Source of the DNA: Pseudoalteromonas sp. FUC4 | Lineage (GTDB): Bacteria > Pseudomonadota > Gammaproteobacteria > Enterobacterales > Alteromonadaceae | Reading direction: 5' to 3' | Assembly (NCBI RefSeq): GCF_008370255.1 | Contig: NZ_SEUI01000001.1 | Coordinates: forward strand, 1,018,976 to 1,075,895 | Length of the DNA: 56,920 nt | Shown: positions 25,984 through 35,653 of the stretch, one piece after another | Layout of the letters: every line of letters begins with the position of its first letter | Position numbering within the stretch: the first letter of the stretch is position 1 | Notes under the pieces: generated by a model | Databases searched by the model: none | What the model saw: only the letters and a program-made list of their open reading frames with translations | What the model was told of the DNA's origin: nothing | Translations under genes and position numbers: made by a program

Positions 25984-26370
25984 CTAGTTTTTGCTGAGTT
26001 TTAGCTTAATTAGGCCAACAATATAACTACAAAGCGGTAAAGTGAATAAAATTCCAACAAGTAAAGGAGTAGCTAATAATCCAGATTCGCCAGACAGTAA
26101 AAATGGCACTGCAACTAAGCCTACTAAACCAATAAAAGCAGAGCCAATTACTGGCCAATGTTTATCATATTTAGTAATAAGATGGGCAGCCAAAATATTA
26201 AAACCAAGACCATAAGCAAAAGCGGTAATTAATGGATATTCTGGCTGTGCGTCGACCGCCATTTTTGCCAACAAGCTAATAGCACTTTGATAGCAGTAAC
26301 CAAATACCACCCATAATAAAAGATGTTTTATTAATTGCTGTGAGGTTGATAGGTTCGTTGCTTTAGTCAT
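25984..26370 (-). CDS. Hypothetical four-helix membrane protein
   Basis: Unrecognised 128-residue integral membrane protein with four hydrophobic segments (about 12-34, 44-62, 73-92 and 98-120) and short polar loops. It lies between fklB and a serine tRNA gene and is followed by fklB after 69 bp, so co-transcription with fklB is possible. No motif suggests a function. Confidence 0.65.
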   Translation of the reverse strand: MTKATNLSTSQQLIKHLLLWVVFGYCYQSAISLLAKMAVDAQPEYPLITAFAYGLGFNILAAHLITKYDKHWPVIGSAFIGLVGLVAVPFLLSGESGLLATPLLVGILFTLPLCSYIVGLIKLKLSKN

Positions 26371-26389
26371 TAATTAAACTCCACAAAGC

Positions 26390-26418
26390 AAAAAACCGCC
26401 TATAAGGCGGTTTTTTTT
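26390..26418. terminator. Terminator after the serine tRNA
   Basis: AAAAAACCGCC and GGCGGTTTTTTTT form a strong stem with a TATAA loop, just past the tRNA 3' end. Both strands end in T-runs. Confidence 0.85.
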
Positions 26419-26424
26419 AAATAA

Positions 26425-26515
26425 TGGTGGAGAGATAGGGATTTGAACCCTAGATGGGCTATAAACCCATGCCGGTTTTCAAGACCGGTGCATTCGACCA
26501 CTCTGCCATCTCTCC
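26425..26515 (-). tRNA. serT: tRNA-Ser(UGA)
   Basis: 91-nt tRNA with encoded CCA. The acceptor is GGAGAGA/TCTCTCC; the anticodon loop CTTGAAA carries UGA in the stem ACCGGT/ACCGGC-type arm; there is a long variable arm typical of tRNA-Ser (GATGGGC/GCCCATC-like) and a TTCAAAT T-loop. The discriminator base reads A rather than the G usual for bacterial serine tRNAs. It stands alone, with its own terminator. Confidence 0.95.
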
Positions 26516-26659
26516 GTACGGCGCGAATAATATGGTTAAACGTGTTACTTGTAAAGAGCTAAATATAAATTAATCGTAAATAATAATTAAACGATTAAAA
26601 ACAAGTCATATTGCTCTTTTGTTACGCTATTTACTTCAATACGCTTATTAATTCAATAC

Positions 26660-27037
26660 TCAGTAATATTGTTTAGGCCTGCGAGCAATCCAAGAACAAA
26701 TCAAACAAGCCAATAAACTCAATGCCGTGAATGTTACACTTTGAAAAATTAAGTCAAACCGATTTAAATCATCACTTGGCACTATTACAAACATAAAAGC
26801 GGGGAGTACACTAAGGGCTAAAACATAACAACACACTTTAAATGCCCGTCCAAAGTCAAAACGTTTAGACTGTTGCATCCACAAAGTTAATAGTATTAGC
26901 ATACCTATTGAAGAGCCTGCTATAAGGTGTGATGCATTTGTGCTCATTGCAACATACAGTGTTACAAAAGCACCAACAATTCCCCAAATTGACCACGCAA
27001 GCCAGTTTTCTTTTTCCTGTAAAAATAAATTTCCCAT
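26660..27037 (-). CDS. Hypothetical membrane protein, four helices
   Basis: Small integral membrane protein of about 125 residues if started at the ATG at 27037 (MGNLFLQEKENWLAWS), preferred because the longer frame to 27112 adds a basic stretch with no ribosome site. Four hydrophobic segments (about 14-33, 37-55, 65-85 and 95-116) separate short polar loops. The sequence W-G-I-V-G-A-F opens the first helix. I do not recognise the family. Confidence 0.65.
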   Translation of the reverse strand: MGNLFLQEKENWLAWSIWGIVGAFVTLYVAMSTNASHLIAGSSIGMLILLTLWMQQSKRFDFGRAFKVCCYVLALSVLPAFMFVIVPSDDLNRFDLIFQSVTFTALSLLACLICSWIARRPKQYY

Positions 27038-27240
27038 TGTTTTCGTCTTCTTTATCGTTATTTTTATTAAGACTTTCCATAATGTATCAAAAAACAACCG
27101 ATTAAAAAACAAACTGAAGAAGAATTATTAACTTTTGTGCTTCCAAGCGCTTCTCACAGCCAAACCACTAACTTCTTTATACTACTCTAGGCAACCTTAA
27201 TGAATTATGACTATGCAGATTGCATAAAGTTCATACTATT

Positions 27241-27789
27241 TCACAAGTTACTAAAATAATGTTCTGGTGTATGGCGAGGCGACTTTTTACACTCGACTTG
27301 AGGAGTGCCAATGTATAAGTAACCTACAATTTCATCTTGCTCATGTAAGTTAAGCGCTTTTTTGACCGCCCTACTTTGTGCAAAGTAACCTGTGCGCCAA
27401 ACCCCACCTAAACCTTGAGCAAATGCAGCTTGTTGCATTGCTAATACACTGCAGCCTGCACTTTGTACTTGCTCAATACGAGGAACTTTTGGGTGTTCTT
27501 GATATTTAGCAATTGCTATTACAATCATAGGCGCACGCAGGGGAAGCTCTTTAGCTCGGTTAATTACTTTTTCTTCCTGTTGCTCTGCCACTGCACTTCG
27601 ATGGTAAATTTCACCCAGTTTATTGCGTGCATCACCTTGAGCAATGATGAACTGCCACGGTGCTATACAGCCATGATCAGGAACACGTAATGCTGCTTGC
27701 TTAATTATGTCGAGCTGCTCAGGCGAAGGGCCCGGCTCTGTTAGTTTAGAGTCTGATTGGCGGGTAAGTAAAAGCTCGATAGCGTTCAT
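27241..27789 (-). CDS. ydjA: YdjA-like nitroreductase
   Basis: 182-residue FMN-dependent nitroreductase-fold protein of the short YdjA type. R10-Q-S (LLTRQSDSKL) and RVPDHGCIAPWQFI match the FMN-phosphate and active-site regions of that group; the C-terminal half has MQQAAFAQGLGGVWRTGYF and IVGYLYIGTP. These enzymes reduce nitroaromatics or quinones with NAD(P)H in vitro; the physiological substrate is not settled. Length fits E. coli YdjA (183). Monocistronic. Confidence 0.88.
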   Translation of the reverse strand: MNAIELLLTRQSDSKLTEPGPSPEQLDIIKQAALRVPDHGCIAPWQFIIAQGDARNKLGEIYHRSAVAEQQEEKVINRAKELPLRAPMIVIAIAKYQEHPKVPRIEQVQSAGCSVLAMQQAAFAQGLGGVWRTGYFAQSRAVKKALNLHEQDEIVGYLYIGTPQVECKKSPRHTPEHYFSNL

Positions 27790-27918
27790 AACGATTCCTC
27801 AAAATTCAAAACGATAGAGTAACATTTAAAACCTTAAATAATAAATACCGAGAAATTAAAATGCAAAACGGCCGCAAAGGGTCAACTATGCGGCCATTAA
27901 TAAAATACATTTAATGCG

Positions 27919-28602
27919 CTATTTTTTTATAGCGTTTCGCTTTAACCAGTAATCAATACTAACAAATCGCCCGCCGCCCATAAAAAATAAACTTAGGAGC
28001 ATAGCAAAATAAATTGCCGAAAATTCTATGCCATTATTTAAAATAGATGGTTTACCTTTTTCGTATAGGTAATCAGGAAAGCCGTGTTCTTCAACTAAGC
28101 CACGAATTTTTCCTATCCTGTCTTGTACTTCTAGTGAGTTTTCGAGGCTTTCTTTTGCACCCGGGATAGATAACCAATCGAGTACTTGCGCAGCACTTGT
28201 TTCTGGATTAGTCGGCGCTATTGCAAACCACCCGTTATGCCAATGTACTGAAGTAGCCGCTACAACCATTGTGAACATAAGCGGGATACTCACCAAGCGA
28301 GTTAAAAGGCCAAATAATAACAACCAACCACCTAAAAATTCACTCCATCCAGCTAAGAAAGCGAGTAAATCAGGAAACGGTAAGCCTAAACCCCATTCAC
28401 TATTACCAAACCATTGGACGACATCAGGCGATGCTAAAAAGTTATTTAGAAAGCCTTCTGCTTCAGTGCTTATAGCAAGTTTGTTATAACCTGCGATAAT
28501 CATAACGGGAGCTAAAATCAAGCGAAATAGTAAAGCAGGTAAACCATCTAAAAACGATAGTTTACCCAATATTATGTTATAAAAACTGATTAGTTTATTC
28601 AT
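27919..28602 (-). CDS. DoxX-family membrane protein
   Basis: 227-residue inner-membrane protein of the DoxX type with four hydrophobic segments; the characteristic stretch is ALLFRLILAPVMIIAGYNKL and LAGWSEFLGGWLLLFGLLTRLVSIPLM. DoxX proteins are associated with quinone or thiosulfate metabolism and redox homeostasis, but the function of most is unknown. A soluble insertion (about residues 130-190) precedes the last helix. It follows the fadH-like gene by 93 bp on the same strand. Confidence 0.85.
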   Translation of the reverse strand: MNKLISFYNIILGKLSFLDGLPALLFRLILAPVMIIAGYNKLAISTEAEGFLNNFLASPDVVQWFGNSEWGLGLPFPDLLAFLAGWSEFLGGWLLLFGLLTRLVSIPLMFTMVVAATSVHWHNGWFAIAPTNPETSAAQVLDWLSIPGAKESLENSLEVQDRIGKIRGLVEEHGFPDYLYEKGKPSILNNGIEFSAIYFAMLLSLFFMGGGRFVSIDYWLKRNAIKK

Positions 28603-28695
28603 GCGTATCCTGCGTGTTCAATGTTTATTAAGTTATAGACTATAAACAACAAAGACCGTATAAATTGATAAACTATTTCAATTTATTTACAAAGG

Positions 28696-30657
28696 TTAAA
28701 TACTCCTCGCCACTTGTAGGGCTTCAAAAATAGCGCGTTTAGCATCAATTGCAGCAGCCAATTTAGCTCCACCTATCACATGCACTTTTGCATTATCTGT
28801 GTAACTTTCTAGTACTTCGTTGTTAGAAACCTGACCAATACAGGCAATAACAGTATCTACTGGCAGTACTTGAACTTCTCCTGCAACATTAATTGTTAAT
28901 CCATTTTTATCAAAACTTTGATATTGGCAATCCGCAATTTGTTTAACGCCATGCTGTTTAGCAACTTGGCGATGTATCCAACCAGTTGTTTTACCAAGCT
29001 CACTACCAAAACGACCCGAACTGCGTTTTAACATATACAATTGACGCTCGTCTTTATGAGGTTGTGCATCACACTCAATTCCCCATTGCGTTTTAAACTC
29101 GCTAATAGATTGTGATTTATGTTCACTTAAAAAAGCAACCATATCAAAACCAATACCGCCAGCACCTAAAATGGCGATTGATTTGCCCAGTGCTACTTCT
29201 CCGCGTATAACTTCGTCATAAGCAAACACACGCTTATCGTCACTACATTTAATAGAGGCTTCACGTGGCCTAACGCCTGTTGCAAAAACAATATCATCAT
29301 AATCTTTAAGCATTGAATCGTCGTAAGCTTTACCAAGCTCCACAGTTACTTTTAATCGCTCGAGCTCATTAGTGAAGTAAGTAAGTGTATGGTTAAAGTC
29401 TTCTTTACCCGGTATCTGCATGGCTAAATTAAATTGCCCGCCCATTTGCGATTTTTGATCAATTAACGTGACGTTGTGCCCTTTTTGAGCCAAGTAACAA
29501 CTGGCTGATAAACCAGCAGGACCTGCGCCGACAACTAATACATTTTTAGCTTTTGTTGCTTGCTCTAGCGGGTAGTCCAGCTCAAATGCCGCTTGTGGAT
29601 TAACTAAACAAGTAGCACGTTTATTTTTAAATACGTGATCTAGACAACCTTGATTACACCCAATACAAATATTAATTTGTTTAGATTGATTGTTTACGTA
29701 CTTATTAAAAAACTCAGGATCAGCTAATAATGGACGTGCCATCGAAATTAAATCAGCCTCGCCTGCGTTTAGAATATCGTTCGCAATTTCTGGAGTATTA
29801 ATTCGGTTAACGGCAATCACAGGGACATTAACTACGTCTTTTAAACGCTTTGATGCTTCTTTAAATGCACCCGGTGGCACCATACTCGCAATAGTCGGTA
29901 CACGCGCTTCGTGCCAACCAATGCCAGTATTAAATATATCAACGCCCACTTTTTCAAGTTCGGTAGCCTGGATGATAACTTCCTCTGGTGTTGAACCGTT
30001 TGGAATTAAATCAATGACCGACAATCTAAAAATAATTAAGAATTTTTCAGATACTTTTGCTCTTACAGCTTTAACTATTTCAAGTGCAAGTCGCATTCTA
30101 TTTTCTAGGCTGCCACCAAATTCATCATCGCGTTTATTGGTGTGCGGCGCCATAAACTCATTAATCAAATACCCTTCAGAACCCATCACTTCTACACCAT
30201 CGTAGCCGGCTTTTTCGGCCATATAGGCAGAATGCGCAAAGTCTTTAATTGTTTTTTTAATCGAGCCAAGCGACATCGCTTTAGGTTTGTAAGGATTAAT
30301 AGGTGCTTTTATTGCACTCGGTGCTTGATTGAAAGGATGATATGCATAACGTCCAGCATGTAGTAGTTGCAAACAAATTTTTCCACCGTGTTTATGCACA
30401 GCATCTGTGTAAGCGCGATGCTTAAACACATCGTAATAACTATTAAATGAGGAAGAAATAGGTGTTAGCTTGCCTCGTAAATTAGGGCTGTATCCGCCTG
30501 TAATTAACATTGCGGTGCCACCTTTTGCACGAGCTTCATAAAATGCGCGTAAACGTTTGCGGTTATGCCAGCCCTCTTCAAGACCTGTATGCATTGAGCC
30601 CATAACTAAGCGGTTACGTAATTGTGTGTGTTTTAGTTGTAATTGTTGTTCTAACAT
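28696..30657 (-). CDS. fadH: NADPH-dependent 2,4-dienoyl-CoA reductase
   Basis: 653-residue iron-sulfur flavoprotein that reduces 2,4-dienoyl-CoA during beta-oxidation of unsaturated fatty acids. Residues 1-320 form the FMN barrel of the old-yellow-enzyme type; C331, C334, C338 and C350 (CIGCNQGC...ATC) bind a 4Fe-4S cluster, with spacing matching E. coli FadH; residues 372-653 form the FAD/NADPH part (VLVVGAGPAGLSAS). Slightly shorter than the E. coli protein (672). Other old-yellow-enzyme fusions have the same layout, so the substrate is inferred. It reads divergently from sppA. Confidence 0.9.
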   Translation of the reverse strand: MLEQQLQLKHTQLRNRLVMGSMHTGLEEGWHNRKRLRAFYEARAKGGTAMLITGGYSPNLRGKLTPISSSFNSYYDVFKHRAYTDAVHKHGGKICLQLLHAGRYAYHPFNQAPSAIKAPINPYKPKAMSLGSIKKTIKDFAHSAYMAEKAGYDGVEVMGSEGYLINEFMAPHTNKRDDEFGGSLENRMRLALEIVKAVRAKVSEKFLIIFRLSVIDLIPNGSTPEEVIIQATELEKVGVDIFNTGIGWHEARVPTIASMVPPGAFKEASKRLKDVVNVPVIAVNRINTPEIANDILNAGEADLISMARPLLADPEFFNKYVNNQSKQINICIGCNQGCLDHVFKNKRATCLVNPQAAFELDYPLEQATKAKNVLVVGAGPAGLSASCYLAQKGHNVTLIDQKSQMGGQFNLAMQIPGKEDFNHTLTYFTNELERLKVTVELGKAYDDSMLKDYDDIVFATGVRPREASIKCSDDKRVFAYDEVIRGEVALGKSIAILGAGGIGFDMVAFLSEHKSQSISEFKTQWGIECDAQPHKDERQLYMLKRSSGRFGSELGKTTGWIHRQVAKQHGVKQIADCQYQSFDKNGLTINVAGEVQVLPVDTVIACIGQVSNNEVLESYTDNAKVHVIGGAKLAAAIDAKRAIFEALQVARSI

Positions 30658-30876
30658 CTTGTGCCCCGTTAACTGGTCTAACCTGTATACATTAGCTAAT
30701 TCTGCTTTAATGGCAAGTAATAAGCAATATGTGCATGCATTTAATTAAAAATAGCAGTAAAAACTTACGTTTATACAGGTTCATAAACACTTCGTTACGA
30801 TTTAGCAGTTAAATTTATTTTTATTCTAGGCTAAGATGGAACTAATGTATTAACTGTACCAAATTAAGGAGCTATT

Positions 30877-32742
30877 TTGATAGCAAAGGTATTTAAAGGT
30901 ATTTGGGCTGGAATTAATTTTTCTCGTCGCTTAATACTAAACATTTTGTTTTTATTACTGGTAATTATTTTCTTTGTGTCACTCTCAAGTGACGATGATC
31001 AAATAATAGTTGAAAATGGCTCTGTACTTAGGCTTAACTTAAATGGCCCTATTGTTGAAGAGAAAACATATATAGACCCAGTTGAAGCCGCAATTAGTGA
31101 TGCAACCTCTGGTTCTGAAGCACCAAGCGAAATATTACTCGACGATATTGTTGAAGTAATAAACGAAGCGACTAAAGACGATCGCATCACGGTGATATTG
31201 CTTGATTTACAAGAGATGCCTAAAGCACATTTGAATAAACTTAAGCAAATTACAAAGGCTATTGATGCTTTCAAGCAAGCTGGCAAAAAAGTAATTGCAT
31301 CGGGTTATTATTATACTCAAGCACAATACTATATTGCATCGCATGCTGACGAAATTGCTATGCACCCATACGGAAGCGTAGGTATTGAAGGTTATGGCAT
31401 GTACCCGCTTTACTTTAAAGATGCACTTGAAAAACTTGAAGTAACGCAGCATATTTTCCGTGTTGGTACATTTAAGTCAGCAGTAGAGCCTTTTATTCGT
31501 AACGACATGTCTGATGCGGCTAAAGAAGCTAACCGCGTTTGGTTAGGCGCTCTTTGGAGCGAATACAAACAAGATGTTGCCGCTGTTCGCCCATTTGATG
31601 AGTCAAATTTTGACGAGACAATGGACGTATATCTTGAAAAAATGAAAGCTGCAGATGGCGATGCAGGTAAATATGCACTTGATCATCAGTGGGTTGATTC
31701 TTTAAAAACAAATCAACAAGTACGCAAGCAATTAATTGATTTAGTGGGCGCACGAGAAGATGGCAAAACATTTAAGCAAGTTTCATTTCGTGAATACTTA
31801 AGCTTAGTTAAACCACCGATTGAATTTGATAACCCTATTACCGAAAAAGTAGCGGTAGTTGTTGCTAAAGGTACAATTGTTGATGGTGAGCGTAAAGCTG
31901 GCGAAATTGGTGGCGACTCTACAGCAGCCCTACTTCGTAAGGCACGCCTTGATGATAAAGTTAAAGCGGTTGTACTACGTATAGACTCTGGTGGCGGCAG
32001 TATGTTTGCCTCTGAAGTTATTCGTGCTGAGGTATTAGCCCTTAAAGCTGCTGGTAAACCTGTTATTGCTTCAATGAGTTCTGTGGCTGCATCAGGTGGT
32101 TATTGGATTGCCTCTGCTGCAAACGAAATTTGGGCAGCACCAAGTACAATCACCGGCTCTATTGGTGTATTTGGTACGTTTATGACATTTGAGAAAACCT
32201 TATCTAAAATTGGTGTTTATTCAGATGGCGTTGCTACAACCGAAATGGCTGGTTTTTCAATCACTCGCCCTCTTAACGAAAAGATGGGTGAAGTAATTCA
32301 AATGAGTGTTGAAGAAGCATACGGTCGCTTTTTAGCTGTAGTTGCCGATGCGCGTAATATGACTCCTGAGCAAGTAGATAAAATAGCACAAGGTCGTGTT
32401 TGGATTGCATCTCAAGCGCAAGAACTCGGTTTAGTTGATAAGCTAGGCGACAAACAAGATGCGATTGAAGCCGCTGCTGCACTTGCTAAGCTTAATCATT
32501 ATGAAGTTAAAACAATCAAACAAGATTTAAGCCCGCAAGAAAAAATGATTCAAGACATTTTTGGTAATGCGTCTATTAAATCTATGCTTGGTTTGCAAAC
32601 ACAAAAAACATCTGTGTTAGCAACACAAGCTAATTTACAAAGTGTTATTAACCAATTAAGCACTGAAGTTGAAAACCTTAAAGATTACAACGATCCACAA
32701 GGTGTATACGCACGCTGTTTAGTGTGTAATGTTGCACAATAA
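30877..32742 (+). CDS. sppA: Signal peptide peptidase SppA, 67K type
   Basis: 621-residue membrane-bound serine protease that degrades cleaved signal peptides. It starts with a rare TTG at 30877, supported by AAGGAG 7 nt upstream. One transmembrane helix (about 19-36) anchors a tandem ClpP-like repeat. The Ser-Lys dyad is split between the halves: K200 (VGTFKSAVEP) and S406 (SSVAASGGYW), matching E. coli K209 and S409. It precedes ansA, as in E. coli; a terminator hairpin separates them. Confidence 0.95.
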   Translation: MIAKVFKGIWAGINFSRRLILNILFLLLVIIFFVSLSSDDDQIIVENGSVLRLNLNGPIVEEKTYIDPVEAAISDATSGSEAPSEILLDDIVEVINEATKDDRITVILLDLQEMPKAHLNKLKQITKAIDAFKQAGKKVIASGYYYTQAQYYIASHADEIAMHPYGSVGIEGYGMYPLYFKDALEKLEVTQHIFRVGTFKSAVEPFIRNDMSDAAKEANRVWLGALWSEYKQDVAAVRPFDESNFDETMDVYLEKMKAADGDAGKYALDHQWVDSLKTNQQVRKQLIDLVGAREDGKTFKQVSFREYLSLVKPPIEFDNPITEKVAVVVAKGTIVDGERKAGEIGGDSTAALLRKARLDDKVKAVVLRIDSGGGSMFASEVIRAEVLALKAAGKPVIASMSSVAASGGYWIASAANEIWAAPSTITGSIGVFGTFMTFEKTLSKIGVYSDGVATTEMAGFSITRPLNEKMGEVIQMSVEEAYGRFLAVVADARNMTPEQVDKIAQGRVWIASQAQELGLVDKLGDKQDAIEAAAALAKLNHYEVKTIKQDLSPQEKMIQDIFGNASIKSMLGLQTQKTSVLATQANLQSVINQLSTEVENLKDYNDPQGVYARCLVCNVAQ

Positions 32743-32797
32743 AAGTGCATAGCTTCACCTAATCAGCTGTATTTAAAGCTGCTTAACGTTATACTAG

Positions 32798-32824
32798 GCC
32801 CAGTTTTTTTACTGGGCTTTTTTT
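32798..32824 (+). terminator. Intrinsic terminator abutting the ansA start codon
   Basis: GCCCAGT (32798-32804) pairs with ACTGGGC (32811-32817), followed by seven T. The last T is at 32824 and the ansA ATG begins at 32825. A TATACT at 32790-32795 just upstream could be a -10 element putting the hairpin at the extreme 5' end of an ansA transcript. Confidence 0.8.
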
Positions 32825-33835
32825 ATGAAACGTAAACGCATTTATATCGCTTATACAGGCGGTACTATAGGTATGAAAAAATCGAGTCGAGGCTATATTC
32901 CGGCTGAAGGTTTTTTAACAGAAACCGTAGTAAATAACGCAGAATTTAATCGTGATGAAATGCCTTTGTTTGATATTCACGAATACTGCCCTCTTATAGA
33001 CTCATCAGATATGTCGCCCGAGCATTGGCAACTTATTGCTGATGATATCAAAGATAAATATCAAGACTATGACGGCTTTGTAGTCCTACATGGTACCGAT
33101 ACCATGGCATATACAGCCTCAGCACTGTCATTCATGTTCGAAAATTTGACTAAACCTGTGATTGTAACCGGCTCTCAAATACCGCTCTCACAATTACGTT
33201 CTGATGGCCAAGTAAACTTGCTTAATGCCATGTATTTAGCTGCAAATTATCCTATTGCTGAAGTAAGTCTCTTTTTTAATAACCAACTGTTTAGAGGTAA
33301 TAGAGCAACTAAAGCACACGCGGATGGGTTTAACGCCTTTGCATCGCCTAATCTTGATCCTCTCGCGTTATCGGGTATTAATATTCAACTTATTAAAGGT
33401 CAGCTTAGCCCATATGTTGAAAATGAGCTGCAAGTTACACCTATAACACCTCAACCTATCGGAGTGCTTTATCTGTATCCTGGTATTAGCCAAGAGGTAG
33501 TTAAAAGCTTGGTCAATGGCAATATTAAATCACTGGTGCTACTTAGTTTTGGTGTTGGAAATGCACCACAAGATCCGAGCTTTTTGTCAATACTCGAAGA
33601 CGCAAGTAAGCGCGGTGTTGTCATTATCAATTTAACTCAATGTTTAAAAGGCCATGTAAACATGGGCGGTTATGCAACAGGTAATGCTCTGTTAAATATT
33701 GGTGTAATTAGTGGTTACGATATGACACTTGAGGCTTGTTTAACTAAATTACATTATTTACTGAGTCAAAAGCTAGAGGTCGAGACAATTAGGCATTTAA
33801 TGCAAGACAATTTGCGCGGCGAGTTAAGCCGTTAA
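32825..33835 (+). CDS. ansA: L-asparaginase, cytoplasmic type I
   Basis: 336-residue amidohydrolase that converts asparagine to aspartate and ammonia. T14 in AYTGGTIGM and the VVLHGTDTMAY motif supply the two catalytic threonines with the following D and K. No signal peptide, as expected for the type I enzyme. The N-terminus lines up with E. coli AnsA from the first residues, confirming the start, yet there is no ribosome site: the seven-T tract of a terminator touches the ATG. Follows sppA. Confidence 0.95.
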   Translation: MKRKRIYIAYTGGTIGMKKSSRGYIPAEGFLTETVVNNAEFNRDEMPLFDIHEYCPLIDSSDMSPEHWQLIADDIKDKYQDYDGFVVLHGTDTMAYTASALSFMFENLTKPVIVTGSQIPLSQLRSDGQVNLLNAMYLAANYPIAEVSLFFNNQLFRGNRATKAHADGFNAFASPNLDPLALSGINIQLIKGQLSPYVENELQVTPITPQPIGVLYLYPGISQEVVKSLVNGNIKSLVLLSFGVGNAPQDPSFLSILEDASKRGVVIINLTQCLKGHVNMGGYATGNALLNIGVISGYDMTLEACLTKLHYLLSQKLEVETIRHLMQDNLRGELSR

Positions 33836-33856
33836 TTTTTAAGGGCTAAAAATACA

Positions 33857-33882
33857 AAAGGCACGCTAAATAGCGTGCCTTT
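33857..33882. terminator. Bidirectional terminator between ansA and gnd
   Basis: AAAGGCACGCTA AA TAGCGTGCCTTT is a perfect 12-bp stem between the convergent genes. Confidence 0.88.
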
Positions 33883-33903
33883 ATCGTTTTAAACAACTGC
33901 TTA

Positions 33904-35277
33904 TTATCTAACTTTAGCGTCTATATCTACTAAATCAGTTAAATGACACATTTCACCACTGTGGGTTTTTATGCCGTGCTCACCAAAGTAATCACGCTGG
34001 GCTTGAACTAAATGCCCATTACTCGGTGTCGTTAATGTTGCTAAATACGTTTGTGTAGCTCCCAATACAGGGAATGCTAAACCAGTCATTATTGCTTGAC
34101 CGGTAATTTTTCGTAAAGATTTAGACTCTTTTTCAAGAGTGTCAATAAATTCAACACCTTGTGCAACGCTATCTAAGTAATCAGCACGGATAATACAACC
34201 TGCGCGCCACGTTTGAAGCGTTTTAGATAAATCTACTTTCCACTGATGAGTACGTGATGCACCTTTAATTAGCGCTAAACCTTGACGATACGCAAGTAAA
34301 CTTGAAAGTAAGAAGGCCTCTTTTAGCTCTTCCAGATCAATTTCAACATTGTTCGTTGATTTAGATGCATATGTCATTTCTTGTGCAGCCGTTGTGTTAC
34401 ATGCATTAGTTAAATGACGAGCTTGAACAGCAGCAACAAGTGAAGGAACAGCAATACCAAGTTCGAGTGCATTTTGCGCAGTCCAAAGACCTGTACCTTT
34501 AGCGCCAACTTTATTATCAATTAAGTCCGCAAGCGGTACATTATTATGATTTTCAAGTGACAATATATGGCTAGAAATAGACAGTAAGTAACTATTTAAT
34601 TGACCCTCTGACCAGTCATTAAATATCTCAGCTACTTCTTTTGGAGAACGATTAGTACCTAAACGAAGTAATTGATACACTTCTGCAATAAGTTGCATCA
34701 GTGCATATTCAATACCGTTGTGAACCATTTTTACAAAATGACCACTTGCTGATTGGCCAACACGTGCAAAACACGAATCGCCATTATAGCTAGCAGCTAC
34801 TCTTTCAAACCATGGCTCAATACGTTCCCAACCACCTTCAGAACCACTTGCCATCATTGCAGGACCATGACGAGCGCCTTCTGCACCGCCAGAAATTCCC
34901 ATAGTGGCAAATTCAAATTTATTTTGGTATTTAAGTTTACGCGTTATACCGTCTTTATAATTACTATTACCGCAATCGACTATCATATCGTCACAATTAA
35001 CGCCGGCCTCTACAAGTTCATTACAAACTGTATCAACTAACTCACCAGCAGGAACAAGTAATAAAATAGAACGAGGTGCCTCTAAACGCCTTACCATGTC
35101 ACTTAAATCAGAGACAATGTGAAGCCTATCAGCCATGCCTTGTGATTTGGCACAACTTAGTAACTCTTCACCCGCATGTGGGTTTTTATCATAAGCGACT
35201 AGCGTTATGCCTTTTTCAATCAAGTTTAAGGCAAGATTTTTTCCCATAACGCCTAACCCTACTAATGCAACTTGCAT
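33904..35277 (-). CDS. gnd: 6-phosphogluconate dehydrogenase (decarboxylating)
   Basis: 457-residue enzyme of the pentose phosphate pathway, oxidising 6-phosphogluconate to ribulose 5-phosphate with NADP. GLGVMGKNLALN is the nucleotide site; ISGGAEGARHGPAMM and KMVHNGIEYALMQ carry the catalytic lysine region; QAQRDYFGEHG closes the C-terminus. Slightly shorter than E. coli Gnd (468) and with some substitutions at usually constant places (GTGLWT where GTGKWT is common). No zwf or pgl is adjacent. Confidence 0.9.
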   Translation of the reverse strand: MQVALVGLGVMGKNLALNLIEKGITLVAYDKNPHAGEELLSCAKSQGMADRLHIVSDLSDMVRRLEAPRSILLLVPAGELVDTVCNELVEAGVNCDDMIVDCGNSNYKDGITRKLKYQNKFEFATMGISGGAEGARHGPAMMASGSEGGWERIEPWFERVAASYNGDSCFARVGQSASGHFVKMVHNGIEYALMQLIAEVYQLLRLGTNRSPKEVAEIFNDWSEGQLNSYLLSISSHILSLENHNNVPLADLIDNKVGAKGTGLWTAQNALELGIAVPSLVAAVQARHLTNACNTTAAQEMTYASKSTNNVEIDLEELKEAFLLSSLLAYRQGLALIKGASRTHQWKVDLSKTLQTWRAGCIIRADYLDSVAQGVEFIDTLEKESKSLRKITGQAIMTGLAFPVLGATQTYLATLTTPSNGHLVQAQRDYFGEHGIKTHSGEMCHLTDLVDIDAKVR

Positions 35278-35497
35278 CTAGTGTCCTCCTCGGTAACAAC
35301 TATTTGGTTAGAAAATTCAGTGTATAAATTAAATAATACCGCGTGCATTATACTCATACAGTCATAAAATACTAACTATGAGCTCATACAACATGCTTTT
35401 TTATTACAGATAAATAAGCTACGTAATTATATCAAACATCAATGCTCTCGGGTGACTAAAAGCAACGCTAATTGAAATTAAGATCATTGACGCATTC

Positions 35498-35511
35498 TGA
35501 CACCGGTGTCA
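35498..35511. promoter_or_regulatory. Palindrome upstream of pykA
   Basis: TGACACCGGTGTCA is a perfect 14-bp palindrome about 23 bp before a TATAAAAT box (35534-35541), so it covers or borders the -35 region. The ACCGGT centre is typical of LacI-type (or GntR) operators of sugar metabolism. The regulator is not in the window. Confidence 0.6.
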
Positions 35512-35653
35512 TAATGATGACACAATAGTTTTGTATAAAATAGTGGCAAACCTTTGAAGTTTGCACATAATTAAAATATTTTAATCTAATATAGATATTT
35601 TAATTCAACAAAATAACGTCAACATGCTTTCACCAAGCAAACAGGAGAAATTG

